Assembly (NCBI GenBank): GCA_024280455.1
Contig: JAJRQC010000025.1
Coordinates: 1-52,910, forward strand
Source of the DNA: Deltaproteobacteria bacterium
Lineage (GTDB): Bacteria > Desulfobacterota > Desulfobulbia > Desulfobulbales > Desulfobulbaceae
DNA: 52,910 bases
Direction of reading: 5' to 3'
Shown here: positions 32,928-41,875 of the stretch, piece after piece
Numbering within the stretch: position 1 is the first letter of the stretch
Layout: each line of letters begins with the position of its first letter
Translations under genes and position numbers: made by a program
The notes under the pieces: generated by a model
What the model was told of the DNA's origin: nothing
What the model saw: only the letters and a program-made list of their open reading frames with translations
The model's database searches: none

Positions 32928-33743
32928 ATGAACATGCCGACAACAACAAAAAAATTCCCAACAGATGGCTTTGCCGAATACGACTACAGCCTGAACCGGT
33001 ACAGACGCGCGTTCCAATTCTTCCTTTTTGCAGTGGCGGTGGATGTGCTGTTCATTCTGGTTGAACTTGCGGCCGGGATCTCCCCCCTGGAGGACATCAG
33101 ACGAAATCCCTGGCTGTACGGGTATGTCTTTTTCATCACCATTGCCTCCTTTTCATTTTTCGGGGCAATGATCGGCTGGCGCGAGGATCAGCTGGAAGCA
33201 CTTGCCCTGCGTGACTCACTGACAGGTCTCTTCAACTCCCGCTACCTGTGGGCACGTATGGACGAACAGTGGGCGACGGGAAAACGTGAAACAGGTGCCA
33301 GCTCACTGGTCCTGTTTGATCTAGATCATTTTAAAAGAGTCAATGATTCCTACGGCCATCCAATTGGCGATGAACTCCTGAAACACATTGGCCGGATACT
33401 GCAAAATGCAGCCCGTAAAGGTGACACGGTTTCCCGAATCGGTGGTGAGGAATTTGTACTGTTCCTGCCCAATACCGAAGAGACGGACGCGGCGGCCATT
33501 GCAGAACGTATTCGTCATACAATCAGCCGGACAACGATGATCACCCACAGGAAGCAGCCGATCAAAATTACCGTCTCAGCTGGTGTCGCCGGCACAAGAA
33601 AATATACCGCCATTACGCCACAGATGCTGTACGCACAGGCTGACAAAGCGCTCTACCTTGCCAAGGCCCAGGGAAGAAACAGAGTAATCACCAGTACTAT
33701 TTCAAACCGGGAGTCCTACAATACGCTGGACACAAAAGCGTGA
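32928..33743 (+). CDS. Membrane GGDEF diguanylate cyclase
   Basis: About 271 residues: two N-terminal membrane helices (about 25-45 and 66-85) and a C-terminal GGDEF domain with RDSLTGLFNSRYL, FDLDHFKRVNDSYGHPIGD and active-site GGEEF; an inhibitory RxxD (RKGD) sits 5 residues upstream. It should make c-di-GMP. Sensory input would have to come through the short membrane part. The ATG at 32928 is preferred because of the GAGGA ribosome binding site 8 bases before it; 32913 is also in frame. Last gene of the stress island. Confidence 0.93.
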   Translation: MNMPTTTKKFPTDGFAEYDYSLNRYRRAFQFFLFAVAVDVLFILVELAAGISPLEDIRRNPWLYGYVFFITIASFSFFGAMIGWREDQLEALALRDSLTGLFNSRYLWARMDEQWATGKRETGASSLVLFDLDHFKRVNDSYGHPIGDELLKHIGRILQNAARKGDTVSRIGGEEFVLFLPNTEETDAAAIAERIRHTISRTTMITHRKQPIKITVSAGVAGTRKYTAITPQMLYAQADKALYLAKAQGRNRVITSTISNRESYNTLDTKA

Positions 33744-33825
33744 TGGCGGATCGGCACATTGCCTTTAAATCATTTTCTTACTGACAAGTCAATTGGTTAC
33801 ACAACCAGAAAAGTCAAATGGCTGT

Positions 33826-33984
33826 TCAATACAACTGCTCTTCATTTTTACGATGCAACAACTCATAGACCATGGCCGCCAGCCTATGTCCGCTCACCGG
33901 TTTCATGATATAGCGTTGTATCCCCGCCTGGATCGCATCCTCCTTACTGATAAGTTCAACTCGATAGAGCTTCCATGCAGTCAT
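33826..33984 (-). pseudogene. Remnant of a receiver domain C-terminus
   Basis: A 52-codon reverse-strand frame reads ISKEDAIQAGIQRYIMKPVS then GHRLAAMVYELL, which matches the last third of a CheY-type receiver (the invariant Lys-Pro in YIMKPVS and the final helix). The phospho-acceptor part is missing. It starts a few bases after the chemoreceptor stop, so it is probably left from a deletion that removed most of a response regulator or hybrid kinase. Confidence 0.65.
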
Positions 33985-33993
33985 TCAGGCACC

Positions 33994-35631
33994 TTAGACT
34001 TTAAAGTCAGAAGACATGTGACGAAGCTTCTCTGCAAGCTGAGAGAGCTCCTGTACGCTTTCTCTAACCTGGCCACCTGCAGTGCTCATTTCCTGTGATG
34101 CCTGATTGACTTCGACAATATCCCGGGCGATTTCCCCAGCCACGGTTGAGCTCTGAGCAACATTCTCAGTCACTTCCTGCAACCCCTGAGTGGCCTGATT
34201 CATATTGGCTGAAATTTCACCGGTGGTGGCAGTCTGTTCCTCAACCGCAGTGGCAATGGTGGCAACAATGGTATTGACCTCATTGATCACTGAAGAGATC
34301 TGGGTAATCTGGGTCACAGTGCCTCGGGATGAATTTTGAATCCGCTCAATTCGCGAACGTATTTCTCCCGTGGCCTCGGCAGTCTGTTTGGCCAGCTCCT
34401 TGATTTCATTTGCAACTACTGCAAATCCCTTACCCGCTTCACCGGCCCTAGCAGCCTCAATAGTGGCGTTGAGTGCCAGCAAATTGGTCTGGTCCGAAAT
34501 CTCGGTAATAGTCTCTGTTACCTTGTCGATTTCATCGGCAGCATGACCGAGTTCAACGACCTTTTCAGAAGCCGCCTCCACATCCTTAACCGCGGTGCCG
34601 GTTATGATGCTGGCCTTGGCGGTATTCTCAGCTATCTCATTGACGGCACTCGTCAATTCGTCGGTTGCGGTGGCAACCATGTTGACGTTGGTTGCAGCCT
34701 GTTCCGCAGCCGCAGCCACGGAATTCATATTTGCACTCATCTCCTCGGCTGCAGTTGCCACTGTTTCAGCTTTGTTGGAGGGTTGTTCCGATCCGGCCGC
34801 CACCTGTTCCGAGATCGCGGAAAGCTCGGTTGAAGAGGAGGCAAGCGTATCCACACCGGTTACTATCCCCTTTATCATAGAACCGGTATTCTCAACGATC
34901 TTGTTCATCGAAGCGGCCAGCTGGCCTGCTTCATCTTTTTGATCCACATCAAGATGCCGGCTGAAATCACCCTGAGCCAGGATGTCGGCAAAATCTCTTG
35001 CCTTGAGAATGGGCCGAGTAATTAGACCGGTCAGGAGCAAAGTTATTGATATACCAAGAATCAGGGCGATCGCGGTGCTGGTGTACAGTGCCCTGTTCAT
35101 TGAATGAACGGCGTGCAAGGCATTTTTTGCCTCCTCAATAACCACCTCCATGCTGTTTAGGGAAATTTCCTCGGCCAAGGTAAGGATTTCATTGCCTTCC
35201 TTCTCCAGTTCAATCTGAATCTCTTCCGAATAATTATTTTTTTGTTCCAGGTTAGCTTTCTCGTAGAGATGCAGTATCTTTTCAAGCTTTAGAAGACCTT
35301 CTGCAAAAGAGGCCAGCAATGGGTACTTTCCGGTAAGTTCTTTTGACTCCATCAGGAATTTTTTAGCCTTCTGCAACTCGTCCATTCCTTTTTGAAAATC
35401 TTCCGGGTTTTGTTGAATACGAAAATTCAAGAAACGACCATTGGCCTTGGCAAAACTGGTCGTAAATTCATCCGCCAGCTCAACTGCCGGGATATATTGT
35501 GCATCAATCTCCAAATTTCTATCTTCAATTCTGATTAAATATCCCTTATTGATCACAGCGCTCACCAGGATGATCAGCAGAAGCAGTCCAAATCCGAGCC
35601 CCAACTTATAGGACAGTTTCAAATTTTTCAT
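33994..35631 (-). CDS. Methyl-accepting chemotaxis protein
   Basis: About 545 residues from the ATG at 35631 (AGGGG ribosome binding site; the longer in-frame start is unlikely). TM1 about 9-30, a helical periplasmic domain of 4HB type (about 31-185), TM2 about 186-206, HAMP, and a long cytoplasmic coiled coil with the conserved hairpin tip [20 protein letters not shown] then [18 protein letters not shown]. It signals to CheA/CheW; no che gene is in the window. No C-terminal CheR-binding pentapeptide is seen. Confidence 0.95.
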   Translation of the reverse strand: MKNLKLSYKLGLGFGLLLLIILVSAVINKGYLIRIEDRNLEIDAQYIPAVELADEFTTSFAKANGRFLNFRIQQNPEDFQKGMDELQKAKKFLMESKELTGKYPLLASFAEGLLKLEKILHLYEKANLEQKNNYSEEIQIELEKEGNEILTLAEEISLNSMEVVIEEAKNALHAVHSMNRALYTSTAIALILGISITLLLTGLITRPILKARDFADILAQGDFSRHLDVDQKDEAGQLAASMNKIVENTGSMIKGIVTGVDTLASSSTELSAISEQVAAGSEQPSNKAETVATAAEEMSANMNSVAAAAEQAATNVNMVATATDELTSAVNEIAENTAKASIITGTAVKDVEAASEKVVELGHAADEIDKVTETITEISDQTNLLALNATIEAARAGEAGKGFAVVANEIKELAKQTAEATGEIRSRIERIQNSSRGTVTQITQISSVINEVNTIVATIATAVEEQTATTGEISANMNQATQGLQEVTENVAQSSTVAGEIARDIVEVNQASQEMSTAGGQVRESVQELSQLAEKLRHMSSDFKV

Positions 35632-35951
35632 GTGATGGTTACCCCTTGATATGATAGTTATTTTCCTGACACACCCAGAGAACTCGACTGCAGGGAATGC
35701 AAGCACCGAATTCATCGACAAATTAACTCGAATCATACATCGAGAATATGTCACATCTGATTTTTTCTCTTTAATTAAGAAGAGTTAAATTAAATTAAGG
35801 ATATGTGGAACTAACAATCATGTCAACATAGCGAAAACAACTATCCACCACAGTGGAAAACACTATGGTGAGAAGGGGAATGGAGAGAAATCTGCAAAAG
35901 GATGAAAGGCTAACATCCTTGGACTGCAAGGCTTTTCAGCGAGATGAGTGT
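35632..35951. other. Gap upstream of the chemoreceptor
   Basis: About 320 bases between the chemoreceptor start and the stop of the PAS-LuxR gene. It must contain the chemoreceptor promoter (A/T-rich tract around 35762-35806), but no sigma28-type or sigma54-type box was convincing. Two short imperfect inverted repeats (CCACCACAGTGG near 35848, CCTTGGACTGCAAGG near 35919) are noted without a role. Confidence 0.35.
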
Positions 35952-37673
35952 TCAGGTTTCTGAAATAAAAGTTGAGGTCAGATACTGTTTTAACGTTATA
36001 TTTTTTTTATTCAAATGTAACTTTTTTCTAATTTGGTTGCGATACGCTTCGACGGATCTTGGCTGCAGGCCAAGCAGTTTTGCTATCTCTTTTGTGCTTT
36101 TGCCCTGTCTGACCAGATCGGCCACCAGGATTTCTCTCTTGGTTAGTCCCAGATCAGGGTTACTCAATTTTTTAATGAACGGTGCTCCCACCGCCTGGAG
36201 ATGACCGGTTAAAATATCGAGATACTCTTCTCCATGCTCGTCAAGAAGACACCGCCTCAGAAGCTCTATATAAGGTAATACGGTTTTTTCAAACTGAATC
36301 AGAATACGTTGCTGTACCTCTTCCCCAGCTTTTTTCTGTTGATTCAATAAAACCCGAAGGGCAATATTGACTTCTTCTGTTTCTTTACTCTTCACCCGAA
36401 TGACCTCAAAAGCCTGTTTGCGGGCAACTATTTCCCTGCGCAACCGCTGTTCCCTCTTGCGACGCACGGTTGTGTCATGGCCCAAAATAACCAGTCCTTT
36501 GCGCCTTCCATCAGGATAAAACAAGGGTACTTTGATGATCCAAAAAATCTTGTCTTCTCCATTAGGATTCGGAATTTTCTCTTCATACTCATACGGTTGA
36601 CCTTTATGCCACACGTCCTCATCACTCTTCATGGAGGCCAACAATACATTGCCATACAATGTATTGTACTGGGCCAGCTCCACGTCTGTTCTTCCTTTAT
36701 AATCATCACCTGAGATTTGAAACAATCGCAAGTTGGCCTCGTTTGCCTGGAGCCACCGCCCCTCTCCATCCTTAAGACAAATAATGTCAGGTGATGCATT
36801 AATCAAGGCTGTCAACCTCTCATTGCTAGCCTGCAGATCTACCTCTAACTTTTTACGATCGGTTATATCGGTCGAGATCTTGGCTACGGCATAAACTGAA
36901 TCATCGGCATTAACTAACGGGAATTTAATTGAAATATAAACAAGGTCACGGTCTTTATGCCGCAAATTTTCTTCAAACTGTTGAACCTGTCTGCCCATCA
37001 GTACTTTCCGGTCGCTAGCCCGAAACAGGCGCGCCTGATATTCAGGGAAAAAATCAAAATCGGTTTTACCAATAATATCCAGACCGCTCTCGTTGAACAA
37101 ATCATTAAATCTAGTATTCGCCATCAGGTATTTACCCTGCGTATCCTTAATGCAGATGACTGCCGTCGAATTATTTACAATACCGTCTAACAGCAGTTGA
37201 TTTTTCACCAACATTTCCGTTGCCTGCTGTACAGCAGTGGCATCATGAAAAAAGGCAAGCTTATTAAGCACACCCTCGGCATTTTTTAACGGAGAATCGA
37301 AAATAACATAGTACTTATTATTTTTTCTTGAATACCATTTTTTGCGAATTGATTTTCCGGCGAAAACCTCCTTATTTTTACAGTCCAGGCAGGGTTCTGT
37401 TCGGTTATGCAGATATTGAAAACATTTCCTACCGTTAACGGGCCCAAATTCTCTGAGCAAAACAGGGTTAACATACTCAATACCGTACCCCTGATTTACA
37501 ACATAGGCCCCCTCAGGTATAGCCTGCATAACGCTGACAAAACGCTCCTGTTCAAAATCCCGTCGGCTATGTGCCGATTTGAGCGAAATGATGGTATCCT
37601 GAGCAGCAGCAAGTTGTTCTCTAAGACTTTCAACTTCCTGTGTCAGCTCATTATAAGACGGTTTTGTTGACAT
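35952..37673 (-). CDS. PAS-domain LuxR-family regulator
   Basis: The 573-residue soluble protein has an N-terminal coiled coil (about 5-40), three PAS domains (about 45-150, 160-280 and 285-400) and a C-terminal LuxR/GerE helix-turn-helix (LTKREILVADLVRQGKSTKE then IAKLLGLQPRSVEAYRNQI). The first PAS has a CLDCKNKEVF motif, a CxxC that may bind a metal or sense redox. Such PAS-HTH proteins are frequent in Desulfobacterota. The ligand and target genes are not apparent; it is isolated between the chemoreceptor and a repeat-rich gap. Confidence 0.88.
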   Translation of the reverse strand: MSTKPSYNELTQEVESLREQLAAAQDTIISLKSAHSRRDFEQERFVSVMQAIPEGAYVVNQGYGIEYVNPVLLREFGPVNGRKCFQYLHNRTEPCLDCKNKEVFAGKSIRKKWYSRKNNKYYVIFDSPLKNAEGVLNKLAFFHDATAVQQATEMLVKNQLLLDGIVNNSTAVICIKDTQGKYLMANTRFNDLFNESGLDIIGKTDFDFFPEYQARLFRASDRKVLMGRQVQQFEENLRHKDRDLVYISIKFPLVNADDSVYAVAKISTDITDRKKLEVDLQASNERLTALINASPDIICLKDGEGRWLQANEANLRLFQISGDDYKGRTDVELAQYNTLYGNVLLASMKSDEDVWHKGQPYEYEEKIPNPNGEDKIFWIIKVPLFYPDGRRKGLVILGHDTTVRRKREQRLRREIVARKQAFEVIRVKSKETEEVNIALRVLLNQQKKAGEEVQQRILIQFEKTVLPYIELLRRCLLDEHGEEYLDILTGHLQAVGAPFIKKLSNPDLGLTKREILVADLVRQGKSTKEIAKLLGLQPRSVEAYRNQIRKKLHLNKKNITLKQYLTSTFISET

Positions 37674-37705
37674 AGAAAAACATCCCTCACGGGGGCCGGC
37701 ATCCG

Positions 37706-37759
37706 GTTTTTAAGGCATAGCCGTCAAGCTGATATGGTTGACGGCTATAGTTTTTAAGG
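37706..37759. mobile_element. Miniature palindromic insertion flanked by 10-bp direct repeats
   Basis: GTTTTTAAGG occurs at 37706-37715 and 37750-37759. Between them lie 34 bases dominated by an 11-bp perfect stem ATAGCCGTCAA / TTGACGGCTAT (37717-37727 and 37738-37748). Direct repeats around a palindrome are what a small transposed unit leaves. Part of the arm (GCATAGCCGTCAAG) recurs at 25199-25212. Confidence 0.6.
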
Positions 37760-38030
37760 GTCGATACATCGAGCTTGCATTTCTCACAAAAGATACGACC
37801 CATTTAAGCGCCTGCCAATTTATGAGAATTCTCGTTCAGTGATGCAGCTCGAAATCTTCGCTTACCTGATCGTACCAGACCATACAAGCATAACCTTTGG
37901 AACATATTAAAGAAAACAATAGGTTACGGCCTAGCCAGCATTTCAAGGACAATCTATTTCTCGTAACATCTATACAGCAATAAAAAACCATTAAAACAAG
38001 ATCATATAGCGATGTTACGCTTTCATATAA

Positions 38031-38163
38031 GATGGCCTCGTAAAAAGTCGGAATGAACATTTTTTCGTCATCCCCGCGCAGGCGGGGATCCAATAATTCC
38101 GACACGTTACACTTGTCTTCCTTTGCCGAAATGATGACTAGGACGACTTTTTACGAGTTCATC
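38031..38163. mobile_element. MITE-like element, copy 4 (133 bp, TSD ATATAA)
   Basis: Terminal inverted repeats GATGGCCTCGTAAAAAGTCG (38031-38050) and the complement of CGACTTTTTACGAGTTCATC (38144-38163) differ at 2 of 20 positions. ATATAA flanks both sides (38025-38030 and 38164-38169). The interior contains the REP-like CGTCATCCCCGCGCAGGCGG unit also found near 13486. The right end is the same as in copies 1-3, the left end and interior are different. Confidence 0.85.
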
Positions 38164-38346
38164 ATATAATACATATAATATGTATATATAAAAGAGGAAG
38201 ATAAGGCAAATGAAAAAAGTTCCCATTACCCATCTCGATGACATATCCGCATAAGACGCCTGAACAGACAGTGCAGATCAAAAGGTCGCAGTGATAATTA
38301 AAATTTTTTCTTTAAGCTCATACTAAGCTCATACCTGTCCGACATT

Positions 38347-38571
38347 TTAAAAAGAATAGGTTGTGCCCCTGCTGTAGTCTTCGTAAAAAAATACTTTTGC
38401 GGGACCACTTGGTGTTACAATAAATAGGGTGCCGTTGGGCAAAACAGTTGAATTGGGAAGATATGTTCCGTTGTCGTATTTCAATTCCTTAAAGACACCA
38501 CCGTCCTTGACGAATAAAATAATATCGACCAGCCGTTTACTTTTTCCTTCTTTGCAAAAACAGGATCCTTG
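38347..38571 (-). pseudogene. Probable C-terminal gene remnant, family unknown
   Basis: A reverse-strand frame of about 74 codons without a start (upstream TAA at 38572) reads KRLVDIILFVKDGGVFKELK, then YDNGTYLPNSTVLPNGTLF and FFYEDYSRGTTYSF before its stop. The amino-acid composition looks like real protein with regular beta pattern, so this may be the tail of a degraded gene. I do not recognise it. The rest of the 37674-38738 gap holds insertions, one repeat unit and short frames without support. Confidence 0.4.
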
Positions 38572-38600
38572 TTACTGAGGATTGCGTCAGTAGATTGTCA

Positions 38601-38694
38601 TCTTTATCCGAAAATCGCCCACGAAGTACGCTGATTCAGGCTATTTTCATCCTTGGTTGTGGCTGTGACGTTAAAAATCCGGCCCAGCCATGCT
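38601..38694. repeat. Solitary 94-bp hairpin repeat unit
   Basis: Same orientation and scaffold as the array at 29829 (CGAAAATCGCCCACGAAG, GGCTATTTTCATCCTTGG, TGTGGCTGTGACG, CAGCCATGCTGG), with its own version of the first variable loop (TACGCTGATTCA). Confidence 0.88.
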
Positions 38695-38738
38695 GGTTTT
38701 TCCAGAATATGAAAGGGGCAACCATCGATTCCGGCAAA

Positions 38739-38779
38739 CAAAAAAAAAGGCGTTTCAGGCCAACAGCCTGAAACGCCAT
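38739..38779 (-). terminator. Terminator of the tRNA-His gene
   Basis: On the reverse strand GGCGTTTCAGGC / GGCCTGAAACGCC forms a 12-bp stem followed by nine or more T, directly after the tRNA 3' end. Confidence 0.93.
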
Positions 38780-38788
38780 GAATATACA

Positions 38789-38866
38789 TGGGGTGAGCGA
38801 TGGGACTTGAACCCACGACCTCCGAGGCCACAACCCGGTGCTACCACCAGCTGAGCTACGCCCACC
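38789..38866 (-). tRNA. tRNA-His (anticodon GTG)
   Basis: The reverse strand reads G(-1)-GTGGGCG acceptor, D-arm GCTCAGCTGGTGGTAGC, anticodon stem-loop CGGGTTGTGGCCTCG (anticodon GTG), T-arm GTGGGTTCAAGTCCCAT, and CGCTCAC-C-CCA. The acceptor stem pairs throughout with one G-T. The extra encoded G at -1 facing C73 is the histidine identity element, and the CCA is encoded. Confidence 0.97.
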
Positions 38867-38923
38867 ATGTGCGAGCGCTTTTATACCCATTAGGCGCCCA
38901 TTTGGCAAGGAGAAAGTCTAATT

Positions 38924-39577
38924 TCAAGACAACTCCTTCTGACAATGTTTACATACCGTAGCCCGGGATTTGATCAGCTCAAAACAGAACGGACATTCCT
39001 TTTGAAAATTCTTGGTCAGGATGGCGGAAATAGCCATCTTGACCTCCTGTTCAAGTGAAGTATCCTTGAAGGTATGGTTGCGTAGGGGTTCCACACAGTC
39101 AGGATCGTTGAACGGGACAAGCAGGGCAGCAGCCTTCTTCCGATCCCGAATATTGGCAGCCTCATCCTTGATGAGGAACAGGACCGGCTCAAGATTTTTT
39201 TCATCCAGGCAGGTGTCAAGGGCGGCTACCGCCTTTTTTTCCTCCTGATAACGAGCATTTTGTTCTTTGATGGCTTCCACATCAACAATACTTCCGGTAA
39301 AAGCCCCCCTCCCGGCAACCATCATATTGTAGGTTTCCTTACTGCCGGGGATCTCCATGTAGCGGTATGAGCCCACATGTCCGTATTGGTTTTCAATGTG
39401 CTGCCAGCCATTTGCAAAAAGAGAGCACTCGTCGTTCAAGCAGATAAACAGGTATTCACAGCCCCATCCCAGCCCATCTCCAACATGAACCGGCGGCGCA
39501 TGACAGAGAGACAACTCACTTTTACAGTGGGGACAGACATGTTTTTCCTCAAGATATTTCAGAATAGTCGACAACAT
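38924..39577 (-). CDS. Zinc-ribbon protein, function unknown
   Basis: The 217-residue protein has an N-terminal zinc ribbon (HVCPHCKSELSLC and CLNDEC, about residues 14-52), a conserved GWGCEYLFICLNDECSLFANG segment, a helical HEAT-like middle with KEQNARYQEEKKAVAALDTC and IRDRKKAAALLVPF, and a second C-terminal ribbon (CPFCFELIKSRATVCKHC). Two ribbons bracketing a repeat-type scaffold suggest nucleic-acid or protein binding. It is directly upstream, on the same strand, of tRNA-His but the spacing (about 57 bases) does not require co-transcription. Function not assigned. Confidence 0.72.
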   Translation of the reverse strand: MLSTILKYLEEKHVCPHCKSELSLCHAPPVHVGDGLGWGCEYLFICLNDECSLFANGWQHIENQYGHVGSYRYMEIPGSKETYNMMVAGRGAFTGSIVDVEAIKEQNARYQEEKKAVAALDTCLDEKNLEPVLFLIKDEAANIRDRKKAAALLVPFNDPDCVEPLRNHTFKDTSLEQEVKMAISAILTKNFQKECPFCFELIKSRATVCKHCQKELS

Positions 39578-39769
39578 AATGTTTTAAACTCCAGACCGGT
39601 ATTTCCGGCGCGTAAAAGAAGAAAAGAGATACAGTAATTTTATACCGTAATCAAAATAAAAGATTACCAACCAAACCCGATTTTCATCAACCAGACCGAC
39701 AACAGGCTATTGCGCCTGTTCCGGCAAAGCACATTGGGTTCCGCCACCCGGCGCAACAGGGTATGGCCG

Positions 39770-39871
39770 TCAGGAAGAACCGGTGCCATTGATTGACTGG
39801 TAGACGGCCAGCATAAGCCAAAGCCCGAAGAGAACCAGAAAAAACAGCTTGGGATTAAATTTTCTTTTCAT
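39770..39871 (-). CDS. Possible 33-aa single-pass membrane peptide
   Basis: The frame MKRKFNPKLFFLVLFGLWLM... encodes a basic N-terminus, one hydrophobic helix (about residues 8-24) and a short polar tail. This positive-inside pattern is typical of small membrane proteins, but the ribosome binding site is weak. The remainder of the 39578-40043 gap holds a short hairpin (AACAGGC / GCCTGTT at about 39702-39722) and nothing else recognised. Confidence 0.35.
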   Translation of the reverse strand: MKRKFNPKLFFLVLFGLWLMLAVYQSINGTGSS

Positions 39872-40043
39872 AACCCATTTATTTTAAGCACGGTTATCCT
39901 GCAGGTCAACCGGCGGACTCACCCATAAAATACGTGAAGGTCGGAGATTCTCGTAAGCTTGTCGCCCTCGTTGAGTAGGTTACAAAAATACTTGGTCGAT
40001 ACGGTGTGCCTCCTAAACAGGGAAAATGTATTTTTTTAAACCG

Positions 40044-41726
40044 TCAGATCATTCTCCCGAGCACTTCATCAACAGCCTTGGCCTGATGCATTCTCGCCTT
40101 GAGAAAGTCTTCGGTCAAACGATCGGCGTTAAGATGAATCAAGTCACTAAGATTTTCAATGTCGGATTCATCAGCCATGGCCAGGACTTTTTTCAGGTTT
40201 TCGGCAAAGTCCTGAACAATTTTTCTGCTCTCGCCCGATGTGGACATGATCTCGGCATAGGTTCGCGGATTCTGCGAATGGACCCTGGCCATGGCAAGGA
40301 TCGGGTACAGGGAGGTCAGGGTGCAGTGACCGGCGATATCCTCGGCCGTGATGTTGTTCATATCCAGGGTCATGGCCAGCGCTACGGAGATAACGGTCGG
40401 CAGTTTCTGGCCGATGCCCATGAGCAGGTCATGTTTTTCAGCCGAATCATGGTAAATGTCGGCGCCGTGTTTATATAAAAAGGCCTCAAACTCACCGCAG
40501 AATCGACCGCTTCTGGCCGTACGGACCACAACCGCATTTTTGTCCTTCATGGTTGCCGCCTGGGGCCCCCAGAGATTATGAACCAGCATGACTTCAACAC
40601 CGGGCGAGGTAACCGCAAGCGCTCGTTCAACCGTAGTTTCCGATTCTCCGGCCAACAGAATCAAGGCCTTGCCGTCGCTCAACAAAGGTGCATACTTATT
40701 AATGGTGTCAACGGTTACCGAGATCGGTACACAGATAACAAGAACATCCACCTGCGGAATCATCTCCTCGGGCCGCAGTTCTGTTGAGCGGCCGCTGAAC
40801 AAAACCCGGTAGCCTTCACGCTCCAGCCGATCGGCGAACCACCTGCTCATGGCGCCGGTCCCGACAAACCCAAACGATTTGATATACTTGGTTCGCATAT
40901 CAACCCTGGGAAAACTGCCGAGCAGGCGCAGGGCATCGGACTGGCCGATAACCCTGTTCTCAATATGGGTTACCGCACTTTTGATCACCTCGTCCTGGAT
41001 ATGGCCCTCAACTTCGAAGTACACCTGCAGTTTCTGGGTCTTGATGTCGTTTTCAGAACGCATATCCAGAATATTTATTCCCCGGCGGGTAAATTCGCTC
41101 AGGATGTCCACCAGCATGCCGACCCGGTCATCAAGGGGTTCGGATATAAGAGCAGTGGCATCATAACCGGTCGACACTGCAAGTTCAGGGCCTAGGACAG
41201 CGTAGCGTGTTCTGTTATGGGGGGCCACATCCCGTTCCAGAACCGCAAGACCAAGGGAACTGAGCAACTCTTCGCCACTAAGAACACCATAACCGGAACG
41301 CTGCTCTTCTCGTATCTCACGAACAGCCTGTTCAACATCATGAACGCCCATAAGGGTTACATCGGGCAGGATATTGCCCAGATATTCTTCACACTGTTTG
41401 AATACGGCCTGATTGCCGATCAGGATTCGGAGATCGGATATATCTTCACCGGGAAAAAGGGCTCCAAGTGACACATTGGACGGCAGAACTATATTATCAA
41501 TCCAGTACCCGGATTTTATCTTCTCAAAAAGACGAAAATACGGTTTATTCTCACCTTCGCGGGTATTATAAACAGGAACAATGACCAGATTGGCTTTGCC
41601 GCTGACAAAGGCCTCAAGCAGGGCCTTGGTGTGCGGATAGAGATCAATGGCGGCACCGGTGGCATACCGGGTGGCGGCCAGCCAGGCATGGGATTTCCTG
41701 GGCCCTAGGGTTGCAACGGTGATCAT
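40044..41726 (-). CDS. PheA-ACT-TyrA fusion (prephenate dehydratase-like / prephenate dehydrogenase)
   Basis: About 560 residues. An N-terminal prephenate-dehydratase-like domain (about 1-175) ends with NRTRYAVLG, the TRF motif being TRY, but its GPEGTFS and PVENS motifs are changed to GPRKSHA and PVYNTREG. An ACT domain follows (about 194-270: DDRVGMLVDILSEFTRRGIN). The C-terminal half is a TyrA-type dehydrogenase: FGFVGTGAM (NAD fold, about 286-294), VLVICVPISV, and HNLWGPQ at the usual HPMFGP site. No chorismate mutase part is present. It probably makes 4-hydroxyphenylpyruvate and perhaps phenylpyruvate from prephenate with Phe/Tyr feedback; the dehydratase half may be regulatory only. The ATG at 41726 is preferred over a TTG 27 bases upstream. 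Confidence 0.82.
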   Translation of the reverse strand: MITVATLGPRKSHAWLAATRYATGAAIDLYPHTKALLEAFVSGKANLVIVPVYNTREGENKPYFRLFEKIKSGYWIDNIVLPSNVSLGALFPGEDISDLRILIGNQAVFKQCEEYLGNILPDVTLMGVHDVEQAVREIREEQRSGYGVLSGEELLSSLGLAVLERDVAPHNRTRYAVLGPELAVSTGYDATALISEPLDDRVGMLVDILSEFTRRGINILDMRSENDIKTQKLQVYFEVEGHIQDEVIKSAVTHIENRVIGQSDALRLLGSFPRVDMRTKYIKSFGFVGTGAMSRWFADRLEREGYRVLFSGRSTELRPEEMIPQVDVLVICVPISVTVDTINKYAPLLSDGKALILLAGESETTVERALAVTSPGVEVMLVHNLWGPQAATMKDKNAVVVRTARSGRFCGEFEAFLYKHGADIYHDSAEKHDLLMGIGQKLPTVISVALAMTLDMNNITAEDIAGHCTLTSLYPILAMARVHSQNPRTYAEIMSTSGESRKIVQDFAENLKKVLAMADESDIENLSDLIHLNADRLTEDFLKARMHQAKAVDEVLGRMI

Positions 41727-41875
41727 GAAAACCGGTTGGTGTGGGTTAATCAAACTGGAGAAAAAGCCGAAGAGTGCCGGCCGTTATTTTCCCCCTTTCC
41801 TGCAAAAAATAAATAAGATCATATCATAGAATATATGAACCATTTATTAAACCATAAAATATCCGCTCCGGCCCC

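Noticed and set aside
33793-34098. 101-residue forward frame after the GGDEF gene
   Set aside because: It is antisense to the receiver remnant and the chemoreceptor C-terminus, both of which have clear protein similarity.
37687-37803. 38-codon reverse frame MGRIFCEKCKLDVS
   Set aside because: Runs through the palindromic insertion, directly follows a stop, and has no ribosome binding site; possible remnant only.
37836-38105. 89-residue reverse frame with LDPRLRGDDE
   Set aside because: Its start is translated from the REP-like unit within a MITE; no ribosome binding site or family similarity.
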